From Ctena decussata (Eukaryota > Mollusca > Bivalvia > Lucinida > Lucinidae): a stretch of 64,000 nucleotides of DNA. The notes under the pieces were generated by a model that saw nothing but the letters and a program-made list of their open reading frames with translations, searched no databases and had not been told where the DNA came from. Of the stretch, positions 44,884 through 55,054 are shown piece after piece. How positions within the stretch are numbered: position 1 is the first letter of the stretch; each line of letters begins with the position of its first letter. The position numbers were made by a program, and so were the translations under genes. The stretch lies in assembly GCA_963989385.1 (NCBI GenBank), contig OZ022510.1, positions 32,803,448 through 32,867,447 of the forward strand. The letters run 5' to 3'.

Positions 44884-45255
44884 TTACATGCAGTTTTTAA
44901 AACCTACTGCCATCAGGCTGAAAAGATTTTTATAAGCACATAAGTTAAGATTAAAAAGTATGCAAAGACCAGGAACTGAAACAATCAAAATCCAAATCCA
45001 GCCCTCAAACCATAGTTGGAAACAACTAAGATTACAAATAATCAAAAAACAGAGAACATATGGCCAACCGATTGAGCAGCTTGTTCCCAAAAGGTGGCCA
45101 CTCAGCAACCCAAACCGAACCAAAAATAATAAGAACATACATAAGGTAAAACATCACAGAAACTCTGACACCAAAAACAGGCAACAGAGAACTACAACAG
45201 AACTACCGCCTTGGAACGGTCAGTAATGAATTACTGGGGGGGGGGGGGCGAGGCT
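44884..45255 (+). repeat. Dispersed repeat ending in a G tract
   Basis: The right part 'acaacagaactaccgcct', 'tggaacggtcagtaatga', then a G tract and 'gcgaggctta' matches 63360-63455. The plus-strand frame KNRQQRTTTELPPWNGQ and the minus-strand frame are of unknown meaning. Confidence 0.5.
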
Positions 45256-45843
45256 TAAATCGATTTTACAGGCCCAACCTCACCCTCAGTTTCTGAAGTG
45301 GTACAAAACATTTAGTTGGTTGTTCGGTTCGCATGATAACCCTCTAACTCGTCAATGAATTAGCAAACAACCCCTGAGGATTGGAAGAATAAGAGCATTA
45401 AGTAGCTATCAGTTTCATTCCAGAAAGTGAACATTGTCCTTTATACTCAGGTTAAATCTTTGCAAAGTTCTATATATCATATCCCACTTTAGTTTTTGTA
45501 GTTTATCAGCAGTCAGACTAAGATGTTCTCATAATCAATGTGGATGAGGTTCAAATGGTATTTGATACTGTACCGGCGAAAAGGGAATACGACGTGAAAG
45601 TGGAAACAACTGGGACAGAAAAAAAATTTCACCGCTGCCCTTTCTGCAAATTCTTCCCATATTTGCCATATTTAAAGGGAACAGAGATTTGAAGAACGTC
45701 AGCTACACCGAGGATTAGCCGATTTGAGGATACCATGGAACAGATATGCCCTTCGTCTCTATATACAATGCCGACCGTCACATCTTGAGTTGGGCACTTA
45801 TCGGCCCATGTGACTCGTGAAGTTAGAGAAGAACTGACTTATG
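45256..45843. other. Stretch without recognisable gene
   Basis: Nothing recognised. Confidence 0.5.
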
Positions 45844-46751
45844 CCCCTATTCTACACAGACCACGAATCCCACGAATCGCCACGAATTGATAAATATTAG
45901 AATTCGAGGCGATTGTAAATTTTCTGGTCCAATTCGTGATGTTCTACGATTCAGTTACGATACAAGTACGATGGGGTTACGAATATTCGTGGGATTCGAC
46001 TGGATTCGGCTGGACTCGCACGAATATTGTTAAGAATTCAGTACGATTTACAGGAATCTCTTTGGAAATACTGCGCGAAATTTTAGAATTAGTTACAAAT
46101 CAGTTAAGAATACGTCGAATGCACGTACGAATCCGGTACGAATAAAATGAATTCGTGACTATTCTTGAAAATTCGTGGGATTTTCTCCCAAGATAGGTAC
46201 AAAAAAGCCCCAAGCCTGGTCAGATCCTTTGCTGTACGCACATATTAAGTATGAATCATCAAAAATCTATGGCCACGAAATGAAATATTTACGCACGAGG
46301 CACATGATGTCGTACTAAGGTCAGTGCGACGTAGTGACATCTCATCGACGTCAGTACAACGTCATTTGCCCGCTGGGTAGATAAATGCATGCGTCCTGAG
46401 TCTTCACTGTGTGCAAATGCATCAAAGGTACAAATTCACGAATCCCCGAATGAGCTGAGAACACTACGAACGCCTCAGAATCAGTTTCGATTCATTACCA
46501 TGCCTAAGAATGCATTAAGAATCTGTTACGAATTAACTACGAATTTTTTGAATCGGGAGTTCGTGTCCAAAATTTTGAACAGCTTAAAACTTTTGCCACG
46601 AATTCCCGATTGCTCAAGAATTGCAAGAACTGACTACGAATATATACGATTCAGTTAAGAACTTCACGAAGTAATTACGAGTCAGCTTCGAATCCTAAAA
46701 TTTATCAATTCGTGACGATTCATGGGATTCGTGGTCTGTGTGGAATAGGGG
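45844..46751. mobile_element. 908-bp element with about 70-bp TIRs, built from the word ACGAAT
   Basis: The left end CCCCTATTCTACACAGACCA, 'cgaatcccacgaatcg', 'cacgaattgataaat' is inverted at the right ('atttatcaattcgtgacgat', 'ggattcgtggtctgtgtgg', 'aataggg'). TAT lies just outside both ends. Inside, ACGAAT, CGAAT or their complements recur every 10-25 bp in both arms (45850-46190 and 46430-46735). The centre (about 46195-46430) lacks the word and instead has GACGT-type words. No transposase. Confidence 0.8.
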
Positions 46752-46924
46752 TATTAGCTGTGATACTCGAAGCATGCACGGGTGAAGTCCGTAGTGGTTG
46801 CCATTAAAAAGCAATTTAGCGACCAGATTTCCAAATCATGGACTCAGCTTATGGGGGCAAATGGGCCCTGACCTTTATTTCATGTCCAGTTTGCCTTATG
46901 TCTTAAATAACACAAATAATTTTT

Positions 46925-47410
46925 CATTTTTATGTGAAATTAAATGATGTTTATTATTATTATTTGTTGTTATTTAATTAAAGTTGGCTAATCACGGTCG
47001 TTGACAATGACGAAACTACGGCGAGAAGCTTTCAGCGATCTATTCCATGCTGATAGAGTAATGGGCTCTTTCAAGAAAATTATCTATTCAAATTGTATTC
47101 TGAATGGAGCAAAGTGTATCCTTTATAAGAAAGCCAAATTAAACGAAGACAGATTCTTACAATTTTTTTTTCGTTTTTATGTGACACTAAATGATGTTTA
47201 TTATTATTTTTGTTGTTGTTATTTAATCAAAGTTGGCTAATACACGGTCGTTGACAATGACGAAACTACGGCGAGAAGCTTTCAGCGATCTATTCCATGC
47301 TGATAGAGTAATGGGCTCTTTAAAGAAAATTATCTAGCATTCAAATTATATAATGAATGAAACAAATTTTGTCCTTTAAAAGAAATCCAAATTAAACGAA
47401 GACAGATTAT
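46925..47410. repeat. Tandem duplication, unit about 249 bp, two copies
   Basis: 'aagttggcta' with 'cacggtcgttgacaatgacg' and 'ggcgagaagctttcagcgat' starts at 46981 and again at 47230. Each unit ends 'aattaaacgaagacagatt'. 'tgatgtttattattattatt' precedes each. A single diverged copy is at 36725-36905. Confidence 0.8.
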
Positions 47411-47845
47411 TTTTTTTGGTAAGTTAGGCCTACTTTCTCTGAAAGTGTTCGTTTTACCTTAACAGTTAAACGCATCGATCTGATTGTTACTATTGCACAT
47501 TTTCAAATTCAAAGTACTACTTGCCGAGGCAATTCGAATATTAATTTGCATAATAACTTGTATCGTATACCAGTTTTAAAATTTCAAATGCATTAGGTGG
47601 TTCTCTTGGGACACTTGATACAGTTTAAACAGACAAAGACACAGTATCTCTCTGTCTGGAAATACCGATTTACATCTTAGCAGAAATAAAACTGAATTTT
47701 AGAAAACATATCATGTTCGTTGCAGCTGAAATGCAATTTATAATCCGCGCTGAATCCAGATAATTTTGTTTATTGTGACAGATTACAATAATGCAAATAT
47801 GAAAGAATACAATTATATATCTGCTTGGAGTGAACAATCAAAATT
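47411..47845. other. Stretch without recognisable gene
   Basis: Plain AT-rich sequence. Confidence 0.5.
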
Positions 47846-48030
47846 TGAGCCGACAAACAACAAAATCAACAAAGTGATTTGCGCCCAGCAAAGACTCAGC
47901 TCAGAGTTTTCGCTGTCGGCATGGTTAAGCCCTTAGCCACCCTTTAAGCGCACAGCGACTAAGATGATATCCAAGCTCATCTGAGTCTTCGCGTGGCGCA
48001 CACGCCACTTTGTTTTGTCGTGTCACTGTA
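47846..48030. mobile_element. Palindromic MITE, eroded copy
   Basis: 'tgagccgacaaacaacaaaa', 'tgcgcccagcaaagactcag', 'ccctttaagcgcacagcg' and 'ttgttttgtcgtgtcactg' are recognisable, but the arms contain deletions. Confidence 0.7.
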
Positions 48031-49504
48031 AAATATTGCAGTCCTACGTTGGCACCAAGAAAAGTAGTAGTAAACCGTTGACTCACAACTAGACGGACAG
48101 CGCGGCGACCAGTCATCTCATCTACACCTGATATTTTGACAATGCAGAACGAAGCAAACATAAAACCCGTACTTATCAAACTATGAAAAAACGCTCCACG
48201 GCAAAACAAATGCACAAAAGTGAATCATTAAAAATATCGCCTTAGAAGAATCGGGCGAAAGAATCTACAGTGTCGTCTAAAAAGTCGCTTCTCCACGTTT
48301 TGAATATGACAAACATCACTGAGGGGAGATGATGCAAAGACAATTTAGAAAAGTGAAATGATGCACTTTCCTGCAACTTTATCATTCGTGAAGTTTCATG
48401 ACAACCCCATTGATACGGTTGAATTGCATTTGCGCAGGTTTGGTCCATGTTCCTTCTTTCGAATATGTTCTCTGCTCTTGAAGGAACTCTTTTAGATTTT
48501 AATTTGGTTTTGACCTCCGCGATACGTTTGCGCAGCACTTCGGGAATACGAATGCGCAGCTTTTAAAAGGGGTACTTTTGATGACATGGTCACAACTGCG
48601 CACCCTGGCTTAGCGTTTCGGTCATTACATCTCACACGGTTGCCTTTAAGTTCCAAGAAGCGCTTAATAAGAAATAAGTTTTCATACACATAAACAGCGA
48701 ATTTGAGGCCTCTCTCATCTGAAGAAAAGGCAGAACGTGAGAGACATAAATTCTTGGTAGGACAGTACAACTACCTTACTGGTGAAACTTACACATTATG
48801 TCAAAAGCATTCGCTACCGTGGACAAGCTCGCAATGAATTATAGCATATGCGATGAGGATTTTTTTAATAACTTGAATCAGTGAAATACAATTCTTGTAA
48901 TTCTTGTAACCACTGAGGAATTTTTCATGGGAAGTTTTGCTACATGTATTCTAGATGAGTGTATCCTTTATCTGATGAGATTTTCTGATAATAATTCCAT
49001 GTGTGGAAAATAGATGGATGTAGTTTAAGTTACATCTTATTTGTCAAGAAGGTCCACATTTGCCTAAGCAATGGCGCATTTCGAATTAGCTGCGCAGACG
49101 TACTCAGGAAGTCCCCAAAACGGTTGCACAAAACATTTTTAAAAAAATCGGCCCATAATTATGTATTGCCAATCAGCGCAAATATGGATCTCCCTTCGAT
49201 ACTCTGCTTCTGACAAAAGAGTCGCGGACGCACGGAACTGGAAATGACTTCGGCGGGGATAACAGCCCTACTTTAAATTTATCATCAGGTGTGAATAAAA
49301 ATGGACGTGCTCAACACTCAGAAATAGCATCAGAGCCGGTAAAATACAGATTTAGCTCTTGCATGTCGCGGAATTAGTTATCCTGATGCTTGGAGATCTC
49401 ACTTTCCCTGTATGAATGGTATATTGGTCGGAATGTAAACGTTCAAAATAGCGAATTTGTTCTAAATCAGTATCTTTTCAAAGGACTGACTGTTAGGAAG
49501 TTTT
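48031..49504. other. Stretch without recognisable gene
   Basis: Minus-strand frames at 47925-48215, 48242-48538 and 48492-48770 (92-98 codons) overlap one another and show no domain I recognise. Their close spacing might hint at a decayed gene, but I cannot support that. Confidence 0.4.
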
Positions 49505-50310
49505 GGGTTTAACGGCTCTTTGAGACAGTACTTAGTCTATAATATTGAGGCAGAGAATAAGAATTTCAAAGAAGAGAGACTTGAGGCGAGGGAGAAAATC
49601 CAAACTACCCAGGCCGCACCTACTGCAAGCAGAGTAGGTCCTTGTCCTACTATACTCAAAAAAAATATTAAAGGGTCAAACTTTTACCCTGCGATTTCTG
49701 GAATATTTCAAACATTTGGTAAAATAAATCATTTCTACCTTCCATTTTATTCATTTTACAAGTTTTATACACATGAAGCTTGAACCTATAGCCTTTGTCT
49801 TGACTAAGGTCAAGCTTTAAGTCAAACTACCCCTAAAATGAAAGTTGTTTGAATTCCCATAGAGAATTGATAGTGTGTCAGTTTGGTCGGGAGTAACTTC
49901 TAAAATTGCTGTGAGTTTTAAACTTCTTATAGCTTGCTGACCTTAAAAATGATTAAACTTGATGACTATTTAGCAATTTTTAAAACAACTCATGAATTGG
50001 CGAAATCGAAAATTTTGGTGAATTTGTTCCCTATGGACTTCAAAAAACTCTGATTTTGAGGGTAGTATGAATTGAAGTCTGGACTTGGTCAAGATATGGG
50101 CTATATTTTCAAACTTCATGTGTACAAAACTTGTAAAATGAATGAAATGGAAGGTGGAAATGATTTATTTTACCAAATGTTTGAAATGTTCAAGAAATCG
50201 CGGGGTAAAAGTTTGACCCTTTAATATTTTTTTTGAGTATATTATCGCAATCGGTTGGAAACCCTAGCATTGAAAGTTAATCAGCAGCATCGCCCGACCG
50301 CAACCATCCC
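49505..50310 (-). mobile_element. Family S SINE split by a foldback element
   Basis: 'tttaacggctctttgagaca' to 'gagtaggtccttgtcctact' (49508-49652) is the 3' part on the minus strand. The rest ('cattgaaagttaatcagcag', 'catcgcccgaccgcaacc') lies at about 50268-50310. The gap is the TA-flanked foldback 49655-50237. Confidence 0.75.
49655..50237. mobile_element. Foldback MITE with about 155-bp arms and TA target duplication
   Basis: The left end CTCAAAAAAAATATTAAAGG, then 'gtcaaacttttaccc' is inverted at the right ('gggtaaaagtttgaccct', 'ttaatattttttttgag'). Complementary words continue inward to about 49810 and 50080 ('ttccattttattcattttac' with its complement, 'acttcatgtgtacaaaactt'). TA flanks both ends (49653-49654 and 50238-50239), fitting the Tc1/mariner group. 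583 bp, no transposase. Confidence 0.85.
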
Positions 50311-50564
50311 CTCTTTTCTATAGATACTAGTGTTTTGGGTTACCTTTATACGATGTAGAACGGCAACGATTCTCGCGCGACGCGATTAGAATGGCTTTTT
50401 TGTAGCTGATGTCAAGCGTTATGGCCTCAAAAGAACGATGGAGCGGAAGATGTGGCCTAGAATCAGCTCCATCAATAGGGAAAATAAAGTTTTAGCAAAG
50501 TAAAATATCTTTTGGCAGTACATGTTAGGTTAACATTATTGCAAATATAAAGACTTTGTTTAAG

Positions 50565-50725
50565 AAATAGACTCTTGCTTACAGTGTTTGTTGCTCAATA
50601 TATCACTGGTTGGAGGTCAGTCGTGAAGTGGATATATCGAAGCGCTTGTGATATATTCACTGGCGATTGACCGACAACCAGTGATGTATTGGGGAAACAA
50701 ATCACTGTTAGCAAGGATCTATTTC
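50565..50725. repeat. Hairpin with about 60-bp arms (foldback F)
   Basis: 'aaatagactcttgcttacag', 'gttgctcaatatatcactgg' pair with 'ccagtgatgtattggggaaac' and 'ctgttagcaaggatctattt'. Centre 'gatatatcgaagcgcttg'. A TGACGTCA lies about 180 bp downstream (50909-50916), with further GACGT words to 50963. Confidence 0.7.
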
Positions 50726-51294
50726 GATTCTAACTCGCTAGACACGACGAAAACACAAGTGTTTCCTTATTATTTTTCCAGTTTTCCGCCATGATTACAT
50801 GAAAAAATCCCGCCAACAACTTTGACTGTCACAGAAGCGTTTACAGGTGTTTCGTAAATTTATGTGAGAAAACGACGTTACACCGTCTATCCTCATGGAA
50901 ATGAAAATTGACGTCACCAAATGAATCAAAATGACGTCTGAGCAGCGCTAAAAACGTCACGCTAGTCCGCCCATTGATTTAACTAGATTTTACAATTGGC
51001 TATTAGGCGACCAGTGTAAGAATAGTCTGTCAATGAAAACATTTCAGTCTTATGTTTAGTTAGTATTCAAATAGACCTGTAGGCAGAAAATATAGCGGCT
51101 ATCACCTGCAATTAGGATATGAGAAATGTTCTCCGCTTCTCGTCCAATTACACTCTCAGACCAAAAAGTGCACTGTGTCACAATACATTTACTTAATTAT
51201 TTCAGTAAAGACTTAAAATTTGGAGTTGCAAAAATGTCCATAAATAGTCAACAGAGAACATCATTTAGTTGATCACTCGTTGATGTCGTAGTTG
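50726..51294. other. CRE-bearing flank and plain sequence
   Basis: Only the GACGT cluster at 50872-50963 stands out. No gene. Confidence 0.45.
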
Positions 51295-51520
51295 TTTTGG
51301 ATTTATTGACCCTTTGAGGCAGCAGACCCTTTGAGGCAGCATTTCAGTCTATAAAGGGCTGACTCGCAGAGAGAGGGAGAAAGAAGAGAGAAATGACAGC
51401 TGACAGAAAAATATCCAAACAACCCCGACCCGCACCTGTTGAAAACACAGTATGCCTTTGCCTTAGTATTATCCAAATTAGTAGGACGCCCCGGTACTGA
51501 AAGTTACCGACAGCAAGCCC
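51295..51520 (-). mobile_element. Family S SINE-like repeat
   Basis: Minus-strand copy: 'gaggcagcatttcagtctat', 'agagagagggagaaag', 'aacaaccccgacccgcacct', 'attagtaggacgccccggta', 'ctgaaagttaccgacagc'. A short duplication 'ccctttgaggcagcag' lies at its start. Confidence 0.75.
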
Positions 51521-53148
51521 CCACCCCCCCCCCACCCCCTAGTCACTCGTTTACATGTTTACATGACAAAGATTAGAGTAATGTTTCCAAACTCTAAATT
51601 ATCTTCTTAGGTCTTACATATTAGTCTTTCAGTTTGTCGCAACTGTCTGTGGCACTCGTACAGCTAGTCTAAGGATGTTTCTAAACTGGTATTCGCTGTA
51701 CCCACTACCTGTCTCCTAAGACTACTTAATTGACCCTTGGTGGTTTTGTTATTAGTTTTGCAGTTCCAACTATTCACGGATTGTCTGTCAGCTTTCGTAT
51801 ATATTACGTCTATAGCCCCGGACTAAATGCGACATTAATCATTTGGAAACGTATGTGTAATTGCAAAAACAACGTCCAGTTAAGGACTAAATTAATAACA
51901 TTTTTTAATTAGAATACATCATTCAAATTGCTTACAGACATTCTCAGCGGTCTGGCTGTGCGGACCGAGGCCTGAAGTCTAGGAACACGGCGGATTCGAG
52001 TTTTTAGTCTGTTTTCGTTCTTCTCTGGTGGTAGGATACGTCCATTTTATAATGTCTTTCTCATACCCTCATTGAAATACCATAAAACTTCAACTAATCC
52101 AATCTGTTTTTATTCATACCGACCCTCATCGAAGTGAAGCCAGTGCACATATACAATTGCCTTGACCGTTGGTTTTTCTTTTGTTTTCTTTGTCCTGTTC
52201 AGTTTAGTCTTTATTATCCCCGTCAATTCATGTGTTGTGGGTCGGGAATCCATCTCAACGCACATAATCTCACATTCCTATTGCATGGTGTTTGATGAAA
52301 AAAAGAAGAATTAACACTGATGTAAGCATGCTCTTGAGGTAAAAAATACTAATATAATACGGGGAACTAGCAAATACATTTTATAGGCATGAAATACGTG
52401 ACAAAAGATTTTTTTCAGAATCAACACACACACGTATTTGTATAATATTTTATCAAACATTAATATTAGTAGACTGTAATGGACAGTGGGATCGTAACAC
52501 CCACTTAGAATTGCTTATTCAAATTCATTATATTATTCACAAATTAGCATTGGGCGGTTTCGGTGCTACATGGCTTACAGAAGAATAACATCATTACCAT
52601 TTTTTGGACAAACTAGTTTCACACACCAGTGAAAATAAATGGATAATGTGACATTGCCCATAAAAAGCATCATAGTTAAATATCTACACTTGCCACTGAC
52701 ACCATGAACTAGATGATACCTACTCTAACCTGCTCGCTCGAAACCCAGACAACTTGAACCAAATTCTGAAATTGATCAACATCACGATGACCAACAACTG
52801 CAGAGTGTGAAATACATTTCTCTGGTAAGAATAATAGGCTATTCGTTTTTCTTTAAAAAGATAAATGTGAGCAGCAATGCCTCAGACTGCATATCTGCGG
52901 TCAGATCTGAGCCTATGCTATTTGCATGATTTCTTCTCTAAACGATATTGCAAACAGCCTTTCTTTATCACCTTCCCATCATACTAATATAACTGGAAAT
53001 ACTGTCGAAAAGAAGGTTAGATCGCAAATCATCCATCTATTCATCTAAAAGGTTATGTTGTGGGTATGCATCGGAACTGCCTTGTGATGTGGAGAAATAA
53101 AACACTCTTTTTAACTAGTCTAGAGCTTCGTTATCATTTTTATCTTCA
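51521..53148. other. Stretch without recognisable gene
   Basis: 51945-52005 ('gcggtctggctgtgcggacc', 'ggcggattcgagt') looks vaguely tRNA-like but does not fold well. The rest is plain AT-rich sequence. A pyrimidine tract ending in CAG precedes 53150. Confidence 0.4.
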
Positions 53149-53149
53149 G

Positions 53150-53290
53150 GCATGAATCTCATAAAGACAAATCTACGCCCCTCAATGGCCCAGTCAACGC
53201 TCAACAACCTGATGAGAATCTTCAGCGATAGGCCCAGCCTGAAAGAATTTGATCCAACATCATCTATCTCACTGTCGGGAAACAAACTCC
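53150..53290 (+). pseudogene. hAT transposase C-terminal (dimerisation) fragment
   Basis: The frame reads MNLIKTNLRPSMAQSTLNNL, MRIFSDRPSLKEFDPTSSIS. In hAT transposases and related ZNF862-type proteins this [ML]NxIKTxLRxxxxxxxLNxLMxI, EFD pattern closes the dimerisation region. It follows 'tttttatcttcag', a plausible splice acceptor (53137-53149), so it could be a last exon. Past EFDPTSS the family resemblance ends, although the frame stays open to 53394. No TIRs, upstream catalytic domain or BED finger were found. It is either a transposon relic or an isolated exon; a pseudogene is more likely. Confidence 0.55.
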
Positions 53291-53897
53291 GGATAGAATC
53301 ATTTGTGTATACGTCACAGGCGATGCGCCAGTTTTCGAAGGTATCATTACTGCGCAAAACGGGTATTTTCGTTTCTTTCTTTCACAATTCTTAGAATTGT
53401 AACTCGACGCCTGCCCATCATATGCGGCATAAAATCGGCTTTCTACCAGTACCTCCATTTTCTCAAAGAGTTTCGTTATTACCGAGAACATTTTTCACAA
53501 AGTGCCGAAAATGTCCGAGGTAGGTGCCACGGACGTCACCAAACTGCGACCAAAAATCAATTTTTATTTCAATTTCTTGACAAGTCAGCATTATCTTCAG
53601 GTATACCTAATAAGCCTATCAAATATCGTATACAATAAGCTCTTTTTTGTCTTCGAAAAGCTGTTATCCAGTTCAGAATTATCAAATGATGGGATCACGG
53701 ATGGGCGCTCGTGAGAAAAACCTAGGTAGCCTTCACGGACGGTAGACAAGTAACGATTTTCTTTTTTATCTCAGCTCTACAATTATGTGACTTCATAGGC
53801 TGAGAAATAGCAATGCATAATATTTATGGTACCGAGCCATCTGTCAAAATATCAGCCTGTAGTTTGTCAAGAGTAAGGGTGGCTGAAAAACTGCTAT

Positions 53898-55054
53898 TTG
53901 TATTTTTCAGAACGAAACGGAACGGGTCAGCCACTGTGTTGCCGACCAGTTTCTAGCAGTCTAATGTCAATCCGCTTGAGAGCAGCTCCTTTCAATATCA
54001 CCATCATGCAGGTTTATGAACCAAAATCTGGCCAAAGTGACAACCAGATCGACGATTTCTATAAGCAATTCCAGGAACCCATAGACCAAACACTGCAGAA
54101 GGACATTCTGATTGTATCAGGGGACTAGAAAGCTGGAGTTGGAAGGGATTCACAGGCTGACTGAGGAAATGTTTGTAGACCCTGCTACAATGCCGCGACA
54201 AATGAGAGAGGTCCTCAGATTCCTAGTGTTTGTACTCTTAACAATCTACGTAGTGCTGACCCTACAAACGATTCAGAAGATGAACATGGTACATCCAAGA
54301 CAAGAAGCACCACTACCAGAAGAAGCATTTCCGACCGGGAGTAACATCCATGGGACAAGGAGCTCTCATGGAGCAGACATAGGAATTGACTATGACCTGG
54401 TGATGATGACTTTCTGAGTTCGTCTAAAGAAGGCAAGAAAGCAACTCAGCCAGGTCTGATGTTTGACCTTGAGAAAAGTAGAGACCAAGACCTGACATGC
54501 ACATTTCAATCAATAATAGGTGGAAAACGTGTACCACTCATTGGTCGGAGGAATTATATAAACAGCCCTGGGTCACCAGAGATTTTCTTGAGGTCTGTGA
54601 TGAAAGGCGAGGTTTAAAGAAGATGCGGTATAAATCAAAAGGAGCAAAAGCACACAGGAAGCTAACAAGAGGATTCAGAAGTGCCTAAAGAAAGCAACAA
54701 AGCCTTGGTAGGTATCGAGGCCAGATTAAAAATTGCCTGAAAACAGCAGCAGGAGAGCGTATCAGCTGGTGAAGGATCTTACTTCAGAGAATATGGTAGA
54801 TCCACCATCCAGGATGTCTGGGAAATGTTTAGCAGAAGAATAGCTGAGGGTCTCAGCAGATGGACAGAATGTTGTTCAGAACTGTACAAAATCATGAAAG
54901 TAATGGCAACAATGCAATTCTGGAATGCAATCAGCACCTAGAAGAAGATCTACAACCGATCCTTCGTAAGGCAGTTGAGATTGAAGTACTTAGGAGTAGT
55001 GCTATAGGAGAATTCAGCCTGCGGAGTTGACAATATACCAGCAGAGCTTGTTCA
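53898..55054 (+). pseudogene. RTE-type LINE ORF2, endonuclease to start of RT, decayed
   Basis: Plus strand. The first frame (to 54128) reads CCRPVSSSLMSIRLRAAPFN, ITIMQVYEPKSGQSDNQIDD, then QKDILIVSGD, the middle of an EEP/APE-type endonuclease. After stops and frameshifts, ADIGIDYDLVMMTF (about 54376-54417) matches the endonuclease's conserved SDHxL-type end, with Y in place of the usual H. Then come KQPWVTRDFLEVCDERRGLK and KMRYKSKGAKAHRKLTRGFR (54560-54680), RAYQLVKDLTS (about 54756-54790), and DNIPAELV at the entry to the RT (about 55029-55052). It is split at 55054 by a 1.6-kb insert and resumes at 56677. At least six frame breaks are visible, so it cannot be functional. Confidence 0.85.

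Noticed and set aside
44884..45226. Opposing frames of 84 and 88 codons as a gene
   Set aside because: The region is a dispersed repeat with a second copy at 63.3 kb that does not keep the frame.
47925..48770. Cluster of minus-strand frames as exons of a host gene
   Set aside because: No domain, frames overlap each other, and convincing splice sites were not seen.
51945..52005. tRNA-like sequence
   Set aside because: Only a weak B box; arms do not fold and no related copy was found.
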